A stretch of DNA of 64,000 nucleotides from CAXTKD01 sp964244885 (GCA_964244885.1 CAXTKD010000002.1:1-64000); one strand, 5' to 3'. Shown: positions 25,533-33,937, numbered from the stretch's first letter. Program-made: numbers and translations. The notes: generated from the letters alone by a model not told the origin.

Positions 25533-26414
25533 ATGCCACGCCTCGCCTATGTCAACGGCCGCTTCGCGCCGCTCTCCGACGCCGCCGTCTCGATCGAGGA
25601 TCGCGGCTTCCAGTTCGCCGATGGCGTCTACGAGGTCTGCGCCGTGCTGAACGGCACGCTGCTCGACTGGCAGGGCCATCTCGACCGCTTCGCCGACAGC
25701 CGCGAGGCGCTGGAGATCGCCGCTCCGATGTCCGACCGCGCGCTGACTCTCGTCGCGAGACGGCTGCTCGCCGCCAACCGCGCGCGGAACGCCCTGCTCT
25801 ATATCCAGCTGACGCGCGGCCAGGCCCGCCGCGACCACGGCTTTCCCACAGACACGCCGCCGACGCTGGTGATGACCGTCCGCCCGTTCGATTTCGCGCA
25901 GCGCGTCGCGCAGCAGGCGGCGGGCGTCCGGGTCATCTCGCTTCCCGACGAACGCTGGGCGCATTGCGACATCAAGTCGATCTCGCTCCTCCCCAATGTG
26001 CTCGCCAAGCAGGCCGCTCGCCGCGCGAGCGCGTTCGAGGCTTGGATGGTCGATGGCGCCGGCGATGTCACCGAGGGCGCGTCGACCAACGCCTGGCTTG
26101 TCGACGAAGCGGGCACCGTCATCACGCGCGCCCTATCGTCGGCGATCCTGCCCGGCGTCATGCGCGCCACGCTCATCCGCCTGGCCGAGGCCGCGCAAAT
26201 CCGCGTCGAAGAGCGAAGTTTCTCGCTCGCCGAGGCCAAGGCGGCGCCCGAAACCTTCCTGACCTCGACGACCGCGCCTTGCCTCGCCGTCACCGCGATC
26301 GACGGTGCAACCATCGGCGACGGCAAGCCCGGGCCGGTGACACGCCGCCTCGGCGAGCTGCTCTGGGCGGAGATCGCGGCGCAGACGGGGTTCAATGCTC
26401 ACCCCTCCCCCTGA
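25533..26414 (+). CDS. D-amino-acid transaminase (PLP class IV)
   Basis: 293 aa. Class IV aminotransferase fold: SIEDRGFQFADGVYEV, CDIKSISLLPNVLAKQAA carrying the PLP-binding Lys, and DVTEGASTNAWLV. The pattern fits D-alanine/D-amino-acid transaminases, which supply D-Glu or D-Ala for peptidoglycan, better than branched-chain IlvE. I use ATG 25533, four bases after a strong AGGAGGGG; an ATG at 25518 precedes that site. The last codons (HPSP-stop) are supplied by a palindromic repeat copy. Confidence 0.88.
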   Translation: MPRLAYVNGRFAPLSDAAVSIEDRGFQFADGVYEVCAVLNGTLLDWQGHLDRFADSREALEIAAPMSDRALTLVARRLLAANRARNALLYIQLTRGQARRDHGFPTDTPPTLVMTVRPFDFAQRVAQQAAGVRVISLPDERWAHCDIKSISLLPNVLAKQAARRASAFEAWMVDGAGDVTEGASTNAWLVDEAGTVITRALSSAILPGVMRATLIRLAEAAQIRVEERSFSLAEAKAAPETFLTSTTAPCLAVTAIDGATIGDGKPGPVTRRLGELLWAEIAAQTGFNAHPSP

Positions 26415-26427
26415 AGGGGAGGGGCTT
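26400..26427. repeat. Dispersed GC-rich palindrome, single half (copy 2)
   Basis: One CACCCCTCCCC..GGGGAGGGG half-element. It overlaps the end of the D-amino-acid transaminase gene and gives that gene its TGA stop. It lies in the 22-bp gap before the convergent CpxP-like gene. Confidence 0.75.
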
Positions 26428-26436
26428 CACTATCGC

Positions 26437-27048
26437 TTACCGCGCCGGCGGGATCTGCGTCGGCATGTTCGAGGGCGGCGGCATGTCGGGCCGGCCCGCC
26501 CGGTCGCGGAAGCGCTTCATCCGCCCATCCATGTCCTTGCGCATCTGCTCCATCCGGTAATGCTGGTTGCGCATGCCGACCGAGAACGCCTTGCGGTCGC
26601 GGAGCGACAGCTTCTGGAACGCCGCGAGCATCGCCTCCTGGTGGCGCTGCCATTGGACCTCGGCGAGGCGGTGCTCCTCGCCCATGGCGCGGCGGAGCGC
26701 GCCGACGTCGAGCCGCTCCGCCTCGAGCAGCTGGAGCATCTTGTCGCGCGCCACGTCGACCGCGTCGCGCCCCTCGCCGCGATTGTCGCGCATCGCGTCG
26801 CCGAGGATCTTGCGGCCCTCGGGCGTCAGCCCGGCGAGCGTGCCGCCCATCATGCCGGGGCCCTTCATGCCCGGGCCGCCCATCATGCCCGGCCCGCCGG
26901 GGCCGCCATGCTCGAAGCGCTGGATGATGACGCGACGGCCGGGGCCGTCGGGGCCGCCCGGCTGCGGGGTCGGCGCGGCCTGTGCGAGGGCCGGCATCGC
27001 GGTCGACGCGGCGAGCATCAGCATCGCCGCCTTCAGGGTGAATTTCAT
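26437..27048 (-). CDS. Periplasmic CpxP/ZraP-like (heavy-metal-sensor family) protein
   Basis: 203 aa. Signal peptide (AAMLMLAASTAMPALAQA), a Gly/Pro/Met-rich segment (GPGMMGGPGMKGPGMMGG, about 50-68) that could bind metal, then a helical LTxxQ-like domain (about 70-180) with long charged helices as in the Spy/CpxP/ZraP family. Its ATG overlaps the anti-sigma stop, so it is the third gene of an ECF stress operon. It is probably a periplasmic chaperone or metal sensor feeding back on the sigma system (inference). Confidence 0.78.
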   Translation of the reverse strand: MKFTLKAAMLMLAASTAMPALAQAAPTPQPGGPDGPGRRVIIQRFEHGGPGGPGMMGGPGMKGPGMMGGTLAGLTPEGRKILGDAMRDNRGEGRDAVDVARDKMLQLLEAERLDVGALRRAMGEEHRLAEVQWQRHQEAMLAAFQKLSLRDRKAFSVGMRNQHYRMEQMRKDMDGRMKRFRDRAGRPDMPPPSNMPTQIPPAR

Positions 27049-27512
27049 ATCAGCGTCTCCTCGTCGGGTGTCGGGGTGAAGGTCATCGACCAGATGTGGC
27101 TGTCGATGGGATCGAGCGTCGTGGTCGCGGTTTGCGTCGCGGGCGCCTGGGCCTTGGCGGTCGGCGCCGGCTGCTGCGACAGGAGCGGCAGGAAGGCCAG
27201 CGCGCCGGCCACCGCCGCCGCCATCGCCGCGCCGCCGAACAGGCCCGCCGGCAGCCAGCGCCGCGCCGGGCGATCCGCCGCGCCGAGCGCCGCCTCCGCC
27301 GCGCGCCGCGCGATGGCCTCATCGTCGGCCGGGCCCCGGCGCGCCCAGCCGGCAAGCGCCGCGTCCAGCGCCAGCGCCTCGTCGGCCAGCCGGCGCAGCG
27401 GCAGGTCGGCCTGTATCGCCGCCCGCACCGCCTCGCGCTCGCCCTCGGGCCAGCGCGCCGGATCGGCGCCATAAGCCTCGACGATCTGGATAACCCGTTC
27501 CCGTTCCATCAT
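27045..27512 (-). CDS. Single-span membrane anti-sigma factor
   Basis: 155 aa. A cytosolic N-terminal domain (VIQIVEAYGADPARWPEGER.., about 5-70) lies before one TM helix (GLFGGAAMAAAVAGALAFLPLL, about 90-110, quoted in full at 22 residues in the genome but abbreviated here as GGAAMAAAVAGALAFLP) and a short periplasmic tail. Position directly after an ECF sigma gene with ATGA overlap identifies its role; similarity alone would be weak. It is expected to hold the sigma factor inactive until an envelope signal. Confidence 0.75.
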   Translation of the reverse strand: MMERERVIQIVEAYGADPARWPEGEREAVRAAIQADLPLRRLADEALALDAALAGWARRGPADDEAIARRAAEAALGAADRPARRWLPAGLFGGAAMAAAVAGALAFLPLLSQQPAPTAKAQAPATQTATTTLDPIDSHIWSMTFTPTPDEETLI

Positions 27513-28081
27513 CCGTTCCTCAGGGCCGAGAGCATCCCGGCCAGTTCCTGTCTCGCCCGCCCCAGCAGGCCTTCCACGGCCTTGGGCGTCGTCTCGAGCA
27601 TCGCGGCGATCTCCGCCATGCTGGCGCCTGCGCCGTAGAACAAGGCGATTGCCGCGCGCTGGCGCGGCACCAGCCGCTCCACCGCCGCCGCGACCGTCCG
27701 GTCGCGCTCCGAGCCTTCGGCCGCCTCGTGCGGCGTCGGCTCGGCGGACGAAGCGTTCGCCGCCGCCTCGATCGGCGCCACCGGCTTCAGCGACCGCCTG
27801 CGATCGATGCAGGCATTGACCACCAGCCGCCGGAACCAGCCCTCGACCGAGCCCTTCGCCGCGTCGTAGCGCGCCGCGTTGGACCACAGCTTTGTCAGCG
27901 CCGCCTGCACCGCATCCTCCGCCTCGGCACGGTCGGACAGCACCCGCGTCGCCAGCCGCAGCGCCGGCCCGTGCAGCCGCACCGCCAGCTCGCGAAACGC
28001 GTCGCGGTCGTCCTCGACCACAAGCGCCATCAGCGCCTGCGGCTGGTCGTCGGATAAGGTGCGCGCCATCGCCAGCAACAT
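27509..28081 (-). CDS. ECF-type RNA polymerase sigma factor
   Basis: 190 aa from ATG 28081; ATG 28069 is an equally good start and neither has a clear ribosome-binding site. Sigma region 2 (AFRELAVRLHGPALRLATRVLSDRAEAEDAVQ in part, about 30-60) with WFRRLVVNACIDRRR, and region 4 (LVPRQRAAIALFYGAGASMAEIA, then GLLGRARQEL) are clear. It is co-transcribed with an anti-sigma and a CpxP-like gene, so an envelope or metal stress response is likely. A palindromic repeat lies just upstream, between this gene and korB. Confidence 0.88.
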   Translation of the reverse strand: MLLAMARTLSDDQPQALMALVVEDDRDAFRELAVRLHGPALRLATRVLSDRAEAEDAVQAALTKLWSNAARYDAAKGSVEGWFRRLVVNACIDRRRSLKPVAPIEAAANASSAEPTPHEAAEGSERDRTVAAAVERLVPRQRAAIALFYGAGASMAEIAAMLETTPKAVEGLLGRARQELAGMLSALRNG

Positions 28082-28130
28082 ATTGCCGGGATTACGCGGG
28101 CACGAGGCTAAATCCCCCGCGCTGCTCACG

Positions 28131-28243
28131 CCCCTCCCCTTCAGGGGAGGGGTTGGGGTGGGGGCGTGGGGCAGGAGCTGGCCTTAGGAAGGCAGAGCGC
28201 GGCCCCAGCCCCCCACCCCTGCCCCTCCCCTGAAGGGGAGGGG
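28131..28243. repeat. Dispersed GC-rich bipartite palindrome (copy 3)
   Basis: Left half CCCCTCCCCTTCAGGGGAGGGG plus a GGTTGGGGTGGGG tail (shown in pieces), right half the mirror image, with about 40 bases between. It sits between the ECF sigma gene start and the korB stop, both on the minus strand, so it could act as a transcript-end structure for kor. Confidence 0.85.
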
Positions 28244-28249
28244 TAAATG

Positions 28250-29275
28250 CTAAATAACGTGCGGCTGCTTCTGGTTGACTTCCCAGGTCTGCCCCTTGCG
28301 GACCAGCGCCGCGAAATCGGCGATCTTGCCGGTCGACGCCGCGCGGTTCTGCTCGACAACCACCTCGTTGAATGTCGGCGCCGGGTCGCAATACAGCACA
28401 CCGAGCGCCACCGGGAACTCGCCGAATTTCATATCGACCAGCAGCTGCGCCTGCACCTTGTTGGTCTCGTCGTGCACGAGCACGCCCGAGACGTCGCCGT
28501 CGACCACGTCGACCACCTTCAGCCGCGTGAACTCGCGGTCGAGCGCAATGCCCCTGGTGCCGCTCGCGAAAACCAGCGGCTGGCCGTGCTCGACCCAGAT
28601 CTGGTTCGACGGCGCCGCCTTCTTCTCGGTGAACTCCTCGAACACGCCGTCATTGTAGACGATGCAGTTCTGGTAGATTTCGACGAAGCTCGTGCCCTTG
28701 TTGAAATAGGCGCGCTTCAGCACCGACGGCAGGTTCTTGTTGGTGTCGATCGCCCGCGCGATGAACCGCCCCCCTGCTCCCAAGGCAAACGCGCAAGGGG
28801 AGGCCGGCCGGTCGACCGATCCGTAGGGCGTCGACGGCGAGCGCGTGCCGATCCGGCTGGTGGGCGAATATTGCCCCTTGGTGAGGCCGTAGATCTCGTT
28901 GTTGAACAGCAGCACCTGGCAGTCCAGGTTGCGGCGGATAAGGTGAGCGGTGTGGTTGCCGCCGATCGACAGCGCGTCGCCATCGCCGGTGATGATCCAC
29001 ACGTCGAGCTTGGGATTGGCGAGCTTGACCCCCGTCGCGACCGACGGCGCGCGGCCGTGGATCGTGTGGAAACCGTAGGTCTCCATATAATAAGGAAAGC
29101 GCGACGAGCAGCCGATGCCGGACACGAACACCGTATTCTCCGGCCGCGCGCCGAGCTCGGGCATCGTCCGCTGCACCGCCTTCAGCACGGCATAGTCGCC
29201 GCACCCGGGGCACCAGCGCACCTCCTGGTCGGTCGCCCAGTCGTCGGGCGTGGTGATCTTGGTCATCTGGTTCAT
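28250..29275 (-). CDS. korB: 2-oxoacid:ferredoxin oxidoreductase beta subunit (2-oxoglutarate type)
   Basis: 341 aa. CPGCG near residue 22 (cluster/TPP-site loop), the TPP-binding GDGDALSIGGNH, the metal-site NNEIYGLTKGQ and SPTSRIG are diagnostic of the KorB/PorB family. It pairs with the alpha/gamma fusion encoded upstream at 29913 to oxidise 2-oxoglutarate (or pyruvate) to acyl-CoA with ferredoxin reduction. Unusually, two toxin-antitoxin genes separate it from its partner; its ATG is 19 bp after the hicB stop. Confidence 0.92.
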   Translation of the reverse strand: MNQMTKITTPDDWATDQEVRWCPGCGDYAVLKAVQRTMPELGARPENTVFVSGIGCSSRFPYYMETYGFHTIHGRAPSVATGVKLANPKLDVWIITGDGDALSIGGNHTAHLIRRNLDCQVLLFNNEIYGLTKGQYSPTSRIGTRSPSTPYGSVDRPASPCAFALGAGGRFIARAIDTNKNLPSVLKRAYFNKGTSFVEIYQNCIVYNDGVFEEFTEKKAAPSNQIWVEHGQPLVFASGTRGIALDREFTRLKVVDVVDGDVSGVLVHDETNKVQAQLLVDMKFGEFPVALGVLYCDPAPTFNEVVVEQNRAASTGKIADFAALVRKGQTWEVNQKQPHVI

Positions 29276-29294
29276 TGTGATTCCCGCAGCATAC

Positions 29295-29720
29295 TCATGC
29301 GCTTCTCTTGAGCCGCGCCAATTCGCGCCGCGTGGCTTCGGTGATGAACGCGCGCCGATCAGCGGTTATGCGATCCACCTCGTGCACGACGTCGGCTTCC
29401 ACCGATACGTTGATCGTTTGGGGATAGGGCGGCAGCGCGACAGTAACAGGCAGCAGCTGCGCCCAATGCTCGTCGTCCGGCATCGGATCGCTCGGGTCGT
29501 CGTAGTCGCGCCGAATGTCCTCGATGGTGAAATCGGTCGGCTCGGGTATGGCTTCGCCATCCTCATGAAGTCCCTGGAGCTGCAACTCCAATGCTTCCCT
29601 CGCCATCGCAGCAAGCTCTTCGAGCGTTTCGCCGGCAGTAATGATACCCGGCACATCAGGAAACATGATGCCGAAGCTGCCTCTGCCAGCGACGACAGCA
29701 CCAATGTAGGTCCGTTCCAT
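29295..29720 (-). CDS. hicB: HicB-type antitoxin
   Basis: 141 aa. The N-terminal RNase-H-like HicB fold has GSFGIMFPDVPGIITAGETLEE; the C-terminal ribbon-helix-helix has TINVSVEADVVHEVDRITAD. I start at ATG 29720 because GGAGG lies 7 bases upstream. It neutralises the adjacent HicA and probably represses the promoter. It lies between korA/hicA and korB, all on the minus strand. Confidence 0.88.
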   Translation of the reverse strand: MERTYIGAVVAGRGSFGIMFPDVPGIITAGETLEELAAMAREALELQLQGLHEDGEAIPEPTDFTIEDIRRDYDDPSDPMPDDEHWAQLLPVTVALPPYPQTINVSVEADVVHEVDRITADRRAFITEATRRELARLKRSA

Positions 29721-29721
29721 G

Positions 29722-29916
29722 TCATCGCCTCCGCAGTTTGACGCCGGACTGCTTCTCATAACCGATCAGAAGGCCGATCTTAACATCCCGCTCGGGATGC
29801 ACCACCGCGACCTTGCGCCCCGATTCCCTGTGCCGGAAAACGCGGTGGTCGCCCTTCCCGCCTGTCCATTCAAAACCGGCATCCTCAAGCAGCCGTATAA
29901 CATCACGGCTGTTCAC
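29722..29916 (-). CDS. hicA: HicA-type mRNA interferase toxin
   Basis: 64 aa, normal for HicA. The dsRBD-like fold and active-site His24 in KGDHRVFRH are visible. The GTG start overlaps the korA TGA (GTGA), so the toxin would be made by ribosomes finishing korA. The hicB ATG is two bases past its stop. In known HicAB systems HicA cleaves mRNA. Confidence 0.88.
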   Translation of the reverse strand: MNSRDVIRLLEDAGFEWTGGKGDHRVFRHRESGRKVAVVHPERDVKIGLLIGYEKQSGVKLRRR

Positions 29917-31796
29917 CCCAACGCCTTGTCGATCGCCGCCTCGATCTCGCTGATTTTGAACGGGTGGCCCGAAACCTTGTTGAGCGGTTTGCAGTCGACC
30001 AGATACTGGTCGCGCAGCACGGTTTTCAACTGGCCGGTGTTCATCTCCGGCACGATCACCGTCTCATAGCGCCGGAGCAAATCGCCGAGGTTCTTCGGCA
30101 GCGGCCAGATGTGGCGGATGTGGATGTGGCTGACGTTGTGCCCGCGCGCCCTCATCCGGCGCACCGCCTGATGGATCGGGCCGTAGGTCGAGCCCCAGCC
30201 GACGATCGCCAGCCGGCCGCCGTCGTCGCCAAGCGTCACCTCCTGCTCGGGGATGAAGTCGGCGATGCCGTCGATCTTGCCCTTGCGGGTGTCGGTCATC
30301 TTCTGGTGGTTTTCGGGCTCGTAGTTGATGTGGCCGCTGCTGTACGCCTTCTCGATGCCGCCGATGCGGTGCATCAGCTCGGGCGTGCCGGGCTTGATCC
30401 ACACGCGCTTCTTCGTCGTCTCGTCGCGCTCATAGGGGTTCTGCCTGCCCTCGGCCGGCGGGGTGTCGTGGAAGGTGACGGGGAAGGGCTCGAAGCTCTC
30501 GACGTCGGGCACCGCCCACGGCTCGGCGGCGTTGGCGATATAGCCGTCGGTGAGCAGCATGACGGGCGTCATGAACTGGGTGGCGATGCGGCACGCCTCG
30601 ATCGCCACCTCGAAGGCGTCGGCGGGCGAGCGCGCGGCGATCACCGGCATCGGCGCGTCGCCGTTGCGGCCGTAGACCGCCTGGTAGAGGTCCGACTGCT
30701 CGGTCTTGGTCGGCAGGCCGGTCGACGGCCCGCCGCGCTGCGAGTTGACGATCACCAGCGGCAGCTCGGTCATGATCGCCAGGCCGATCGCCTCGCCCTT
30801 CAGCGCGATGCCCGGTCCCGACGACGAGGTGACGCCCAGGCTCCCGGCATAGGCCGCGCCGATCGCCGCGCAGATCGCCGCGATCTCGTCCTCCGCCTGG
30901 AAGGTGGTGACTCCGAACTCCTTCAGCCCGGAAAGCGTGTGGAGCAAAGCGGAGGCCGGCGTGATCGGGTAGCCGCCGAAGAACATCGGCAGCCCGGCAA
31001 GCTTCGAGCCGGCGACCAGCCCCAGCGACAGCGCCTCGCCGCCCGTCACCGTACGGTAAAGCCCCGGGGCCGAGTCCACCGCGTCGACGCGGTACTGCTT
31101 CATCGGCCCGCCGATCTCGGCGGTCTCGCCATAGGCGTGGCCGGCGTTCAACGCCGCGACGTTGGCTTCCGCCAGCACCGGCATCTTCTTGAACTTGGCG
31201 TGCAGCCAGTCGATCAGCGGCTGCCGGTCGCGGTCGAACATCCAGAGCGCCAGCCCCAGCGTCCACATGTTCTTGCAGCGCAGCGCCTCCTTGTTGCCGA
31301 GGCCGAAGGGCTTCACCGCTTCCAGCGTCAGCTGCGAGATGTTGAACGCCAGCACCTGCCATCTGGCGAGGCTGCCGTCGTCCAGCGGGCTGACGGTATA
31401 GCCCGCCTTGGTCAGGTTGCGCGCCGTGAACTCGCCGCTGTCGGCGATCACCAGCCCGCCGGCCTTCAGGTGCTGGACATTGGTCTTGAGCGCCGCCGGG
31501 TTCATCGCGACCAGCACGTCGGGCTCGTCGCCCGCGGTCTCGATCGCGGTCGAGCCGAAGTTGATCTGGAAGGCCGAGACTCCGAAGGTCGTGCCCTGCG
31601 GCGCGCGGATTTCGGCCGGGAAGTCGGGGAAGGTCGACAGGTCGTTGCCGGCGAGCGCGGTCGACAGCGTGAACTGGCCGCCGGTCAGCTGCATGCCGTC
31701 GCCGGAATCGCCGGCGAAGCGGACGACGACCGCCTCCGCCTGCTGTTTCTCCGCCACGCCGCTGATGAAGTCGCTGTCCTTGATCGCCGTCGCCAT
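29913..31796 (-). CDS. korA: 2-oxoacid:ferredoxin oxidoreductase alpha subunit (gamma-alpha fusion)
   Basis: 627 aa. The N-terminal gamma-type domain begins AEAVVVRFAGDSGDGMQLTG (about 20-39); the alpha part has GGYPITPAS and EDEIAAICAAIGAAYAG. This fused gamma-alpha form is typical of aerobic alphaproteobacterial KorA. It partners KorB at 28250 in a TPP and ferredoxin-dependent TCA-cycle-like step. Start at ATG 31796 (MATAIKDSDF), after a GGAA-type site; an in-frame ATG at 31880 would add an unlikely N-terminus. The stop overlaps hicA. Confidence 0.92.
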   Translation of the reverse strand: MATAIKDSDFISGVAEKQQAEAVVVRFAGDSGDGMQLTGGQFTLSTALAGNDLSTFPDFPAEIRAPQGTTFGVSAFQINFGSTAIETAGDEPDVLVAMNPAALKTNVQHLKAGGLVIADSGEFTARNLTKAGYTVSPLDDGSLARWQVLAFNISQLTLEAVKPFGLGNKEALRCKNMWTLGLALWMFDRDRQPLIDWLHAKFKKMPVLAEANVAALNAGHAYGETAEIGGPMKQYRVDAVDSAPGLYRTVTGGEALSLGLVAGSKLAGLPMFFGGYPITPASALLHTLSGLKEFGVTTFQAEDEIAAICAAIGAAYAGSLGVTSSSGPGIALKGEAIGLAIMTELPLVIVNSQRGGPSTGLPTKTEQSDLYQAVYGRNGDAPMPVIAARSPADAFEVAIEACRIATQFMTPVMLLTDGYIANAAEPWAVPDVESFEPFPVTFHDTPPAEGRQNPYERDETTKKRVWIKPGTPELMHRIGGIEKAYSSGHINYEPENHQKMTDTRKGKIDGIADFIPEQEVTLGDDGGRLAIVGWGSTYGPIHQAVRRMRARGHNVSHIHIRHIWPLPKNLGDLLRRYETVIVPEMNTGQLKTVLRDQYLVDCKPLNKVSGHPFKISEIEAAIDKALG

Positions 31797-31943
31797 GCCT
31801 GTTCCGTTTTCCTTTGGCCGGGCCGTCCTACGCGCGGGGTTTGGCGCGAACCAGCAAGAAATTCTCTTATGCCCCTCCATATAGGGCGTGTCGTCACCGC
31901 TTTGCAGCGCCTATGCTGCGTCGAAATCGCCTGGGAGACGCTC

Positions 31944-32939
31944 ATGACCTTCGTCCGGCCCGATGTCGCCGCCTTCCTCCAGATGCTCGAGGCCCAGCCC
32001 GGCCCCCGGATGCACGAGGTCACCCCGCCCGTCGCCCGCGAGCAGTTCCGCATGATGAGCAGCCTTGTCGAGCGGCCGCGCGGCGAGCTCGCGCGTCACG
32101 AGGACTTCACCATTCCCGGCGACGGCGGCCACGCCATCCCGGCGCGGCTCTACGCCGCGAGCCTCGCGGGCGAGCCGGCCCCGCTGCTGTTGTTCTATCA
32201 CGGCGGCGGCTGGGTGATCGGCGACCTCGAGACGCACGACAGCCTGTGCGCCGAGATCGCGCGGACGCTTGGGGTAACCGTCGTCGCCGTCGACTACCGC
32301 CTGGCGCCCGAACACCCCTTCCCCGCCGCCACCGATGACGCCATCGCCGCCGCGCGCTGGGCTGCCGGCAGTCCCGGCGGGATCGGCCACGCCGTCACCG
32401 GCCTCGTCATCGCGGGCGACAGCGCCGGCGGCAATCTGGCGGCGGTGGTCGCGCAGGAACTGGCGGGCACGCTCCCGGTGCCGCTCCTCGCGCAGTGGCT
32501 GATCTACCCGGGCGTCGACCTCGCCGCGACCGGCGGCTCGTTCGACGAGTTCGCCGAAGGCTATCTCCTGTCCCGCGACGGCATGATGTGGTTCGGCGAG
32601 CATTACGCCGCCGACCCCGCGCATCCCCACGCCTCGCCGCTCCACGCCGCCGCCGACCGCTTCGCCGCGCTGCCGCCGGCGCTGGTCTTCGCCTGCGGGC
32701 TGGACCCGATCCGCGACCAGGGCCGCGCCTATGCCGCGAAGCTCGTCGAGCACGGTGTGCCGCTCCGCTTCCGCGAGGCCAAGGGCCAAATCCACGGCTC
32801 GTTCAACCTCCGCGCGATGATCCCGAGCGCCCACGCCGACCTCCTCGCCAACCTCGCCGACCTGAAGGCGCTGATCGCCGAAAGCGCCGCCGACGCGACG
32901 ATGGCGCAAGCGGCGGGAATGAAGCAGGCCGCCGAATAG
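31944..32939 (+). CDS. Alpha/beta hydrolase, hormone-sensitive-lipase family esterase
   Basis: 331 aa. The oxyanion motif HGGGW (about 93-97), nucleophile GDSAGGN, acid Asp in GLDPIRDQG and catalytic His in GQIHGSF complete the HSL-family triad. It is a cytosolic carboxylesterase or lipase of undefined substrate. Divergent from korA with a 147-bp spacer; GGGAGACG precedes the ATG. A REP-type repeat follows the stop. Confidence 0.9.
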   Translation: MTFVRPDVAAFLQMLEAQPGPRMHEVTPPVAREQFRMMSSLVERPRGELARHEDFTIPGDGGHAIPARLYAASLAGEPAPLLLFYHGGGWVIGDLETHDSLCAEIARTLGVTVVAVDYRLAPEHPFPAATDDAIAAARWAAGSPGGIGHAVTGLVIAGDSAGGNLAAVVAQELAGTLPVPLLAQWLIYPGVDLAATGGSFDEFAEGYLLSRDGMMWFGEHYAADPAHPHASPLHAAADRFAALPPALVFACGLDPIRDQGRAYAAKLVEHGVPLRFREAKGQIHGSFNLRAMIPSAHADLLANLADLKALIAESAADATMAQAAGMKQAAE

Positions 32940-32946
32940 GCCTCGC

Positions 32947-33049
32947 TGTCATTCCCGCGAAAGCGGGAACCAAGTCGGTCGAAAACGAAGCGACAACGCT
33001 GAAGGATGAGCCTGCGGCCACTGGATCCCCGCGCTCGCGGGGATGACAG
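32947..33049. repeat. REP-like repeat, 'GTCATTCCCGCGAAAGCGGGA' family (copy A)
   Basis: Inward-facing pair: TGTCATTCCCGCGAAAGCGG at the left and CCCCGCGCTCGCGGGGATGACA at the right (shortened), about 60 bases between. Found again at 38640 and 40928. It fills the gap between the esterase and rppH. Confidence 0.85.
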
Positions 33050-33077
33050 GGTGTCGAGGCGGGTCTATTTCCCTCCC

Positions 33078-33743
33078 ATGTCCACCCTCCCCTACCGCCC
33101 CGGCGTCGGCGTCATGCTCCTCAACGACCGCGACCAGGTGTTCGTCGGCCAGCGCCTCGATTCATCGCTCGAAGCCTGGCAGATGCCGCAGGGCGGGATC
33201 GACAAGGGCGAGACGCCGCGCGCCGCCGCCTTCCGCGAGCTCGAGGAGGAGACCGGCATCCCCGCCGCCAAGGCGAGGATCGTCGCCGAGTCGGAAGGCT
33301 GGCTCGACTACGACCTCCCCGCCGATCTCGTCGGCAAGCTGTGGAAGGGCAAGTATCGCGGCCAGCGCCAGAAATGGTTCGCGATGCGCTTCGAGGGCAC
33401 CGATGCCGACGTGAACCTTGAGACGCACCATCCCGAATTCCGCGCCTGGAAATGGGCCGATCCGGCCGAGCTCCCGGCGCTCATCGTGCCGTTCAAGCGC
33501 GACCTCTACGCCGCGGTGCTGGCGGGGTTCGCCGACATTCTCCCCGCCAGCCGGAGCGCAAGCATGGCCGACAAGCCCGAAGAGATCGACCCCGAGGACG
33601 CCAAGGAACTCGCCCGCCGCCGCTGGACCCGCGCCGGCATCGGAGTCGGCGTCGGCTCCGCCGCTCTGGTCGCGGCGCTGCTCTACGCCGGGCGGCAGCG
33701 GGTGAAGAAGCCGGCGACGGCGCCGAAACCAAAGTCGAAGTAG
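33078..33743 (+). CDS. rppH: RppH-type Nudix hydrolase with extra C-terminal membrane segment
   Basis: 221 aa. Residues 1-160 match RNA pyrophosphohydrolase: YRPGVGVMLLNDRDQVFVGQ, WQMPQGGIDKGE and the Nudix box GGIDKGE..AAFRELEEETG. RppH trims the 5' pyrophosphate of mRNA. Beyond the normal end the frame continues through SASMADKPEEIDPEDAKEL to a TM helix (AGIGVGVGSAALVAALLYAG, about 183-202) and a Lys/Pro tail. An internal ATG at 33564 sits exactly at the junction, so this may be a fusion with a small membrane protein that is separate in relatives. The ATG at 33078 is used; an ORF extension to 33006 overlaps the repeat. Confidence 0.88.
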   Translation: MSTLPYRPGVGVMLLNDRDQVFVGQRLDSSLEAWQMPQGGIDKGETPRAAAFRELEEETGIPAAKARIVAESEGWLDYDLPADLVGKLWKGKYRGQRQKWFAMRFEGTDADVNLETHHPEFRAWKWADPAELPALIVPFKRDLYAAVLAGFADILPASRSASMADKPEEIDPEDAKELARRRWTRAGIGVGVGSAALVAALLYAGRQRVKKPATAPKPKSK

Positions 33744-33780
33744 CCGCCGCTCTGACTATGGGCTTGGAAGGGTCCGCCGG

Positions 33781-33871
33781 CCCCACCCCAAACCCCTCCC
33801 CTGAAGGAGAGGGGCTTCGTTCATCACGGGCCAGAAAGCCCCTCCCCTTCAGGGGAGGGGTTGGGGTGGGG
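33781..33871. repeat. Dispersed GC-rich bipartite palindrome (copy 4, halves inverted)
   Basis: CCCCACCCCAAACCCCTCCCC..AGGGG then CCCCTCCCC..GGGGAGGGGTTGGGGTGGGG: here the G-tails point outward rather than inward as in copies 1, 3 and 6. It lies in the 213-bp gap between rppH and the csbD terminator, which holds nothing else recognisable. Confidence 0.8.
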
Positions 33872-33906
33872 CCAGGCCGATGCGCGGCGCTGGAATTGTA
33901 GACACG

Positions 33907-33937
33907 AAAAAGGCGCCGCCGGTTTCCCGGCGACGCC
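33907..33937 (-). terminator. Rho-independent terminator of the CsbD gene
   Basis: On the minus strand GGCGTCGCCGG-GAAA-CCGGCGGCGCC is followed by five T. It lies about 20 bp past the csbD stop. The tetraloop and U-run make it a good intrinsic terminator. Confidence 0.8.
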
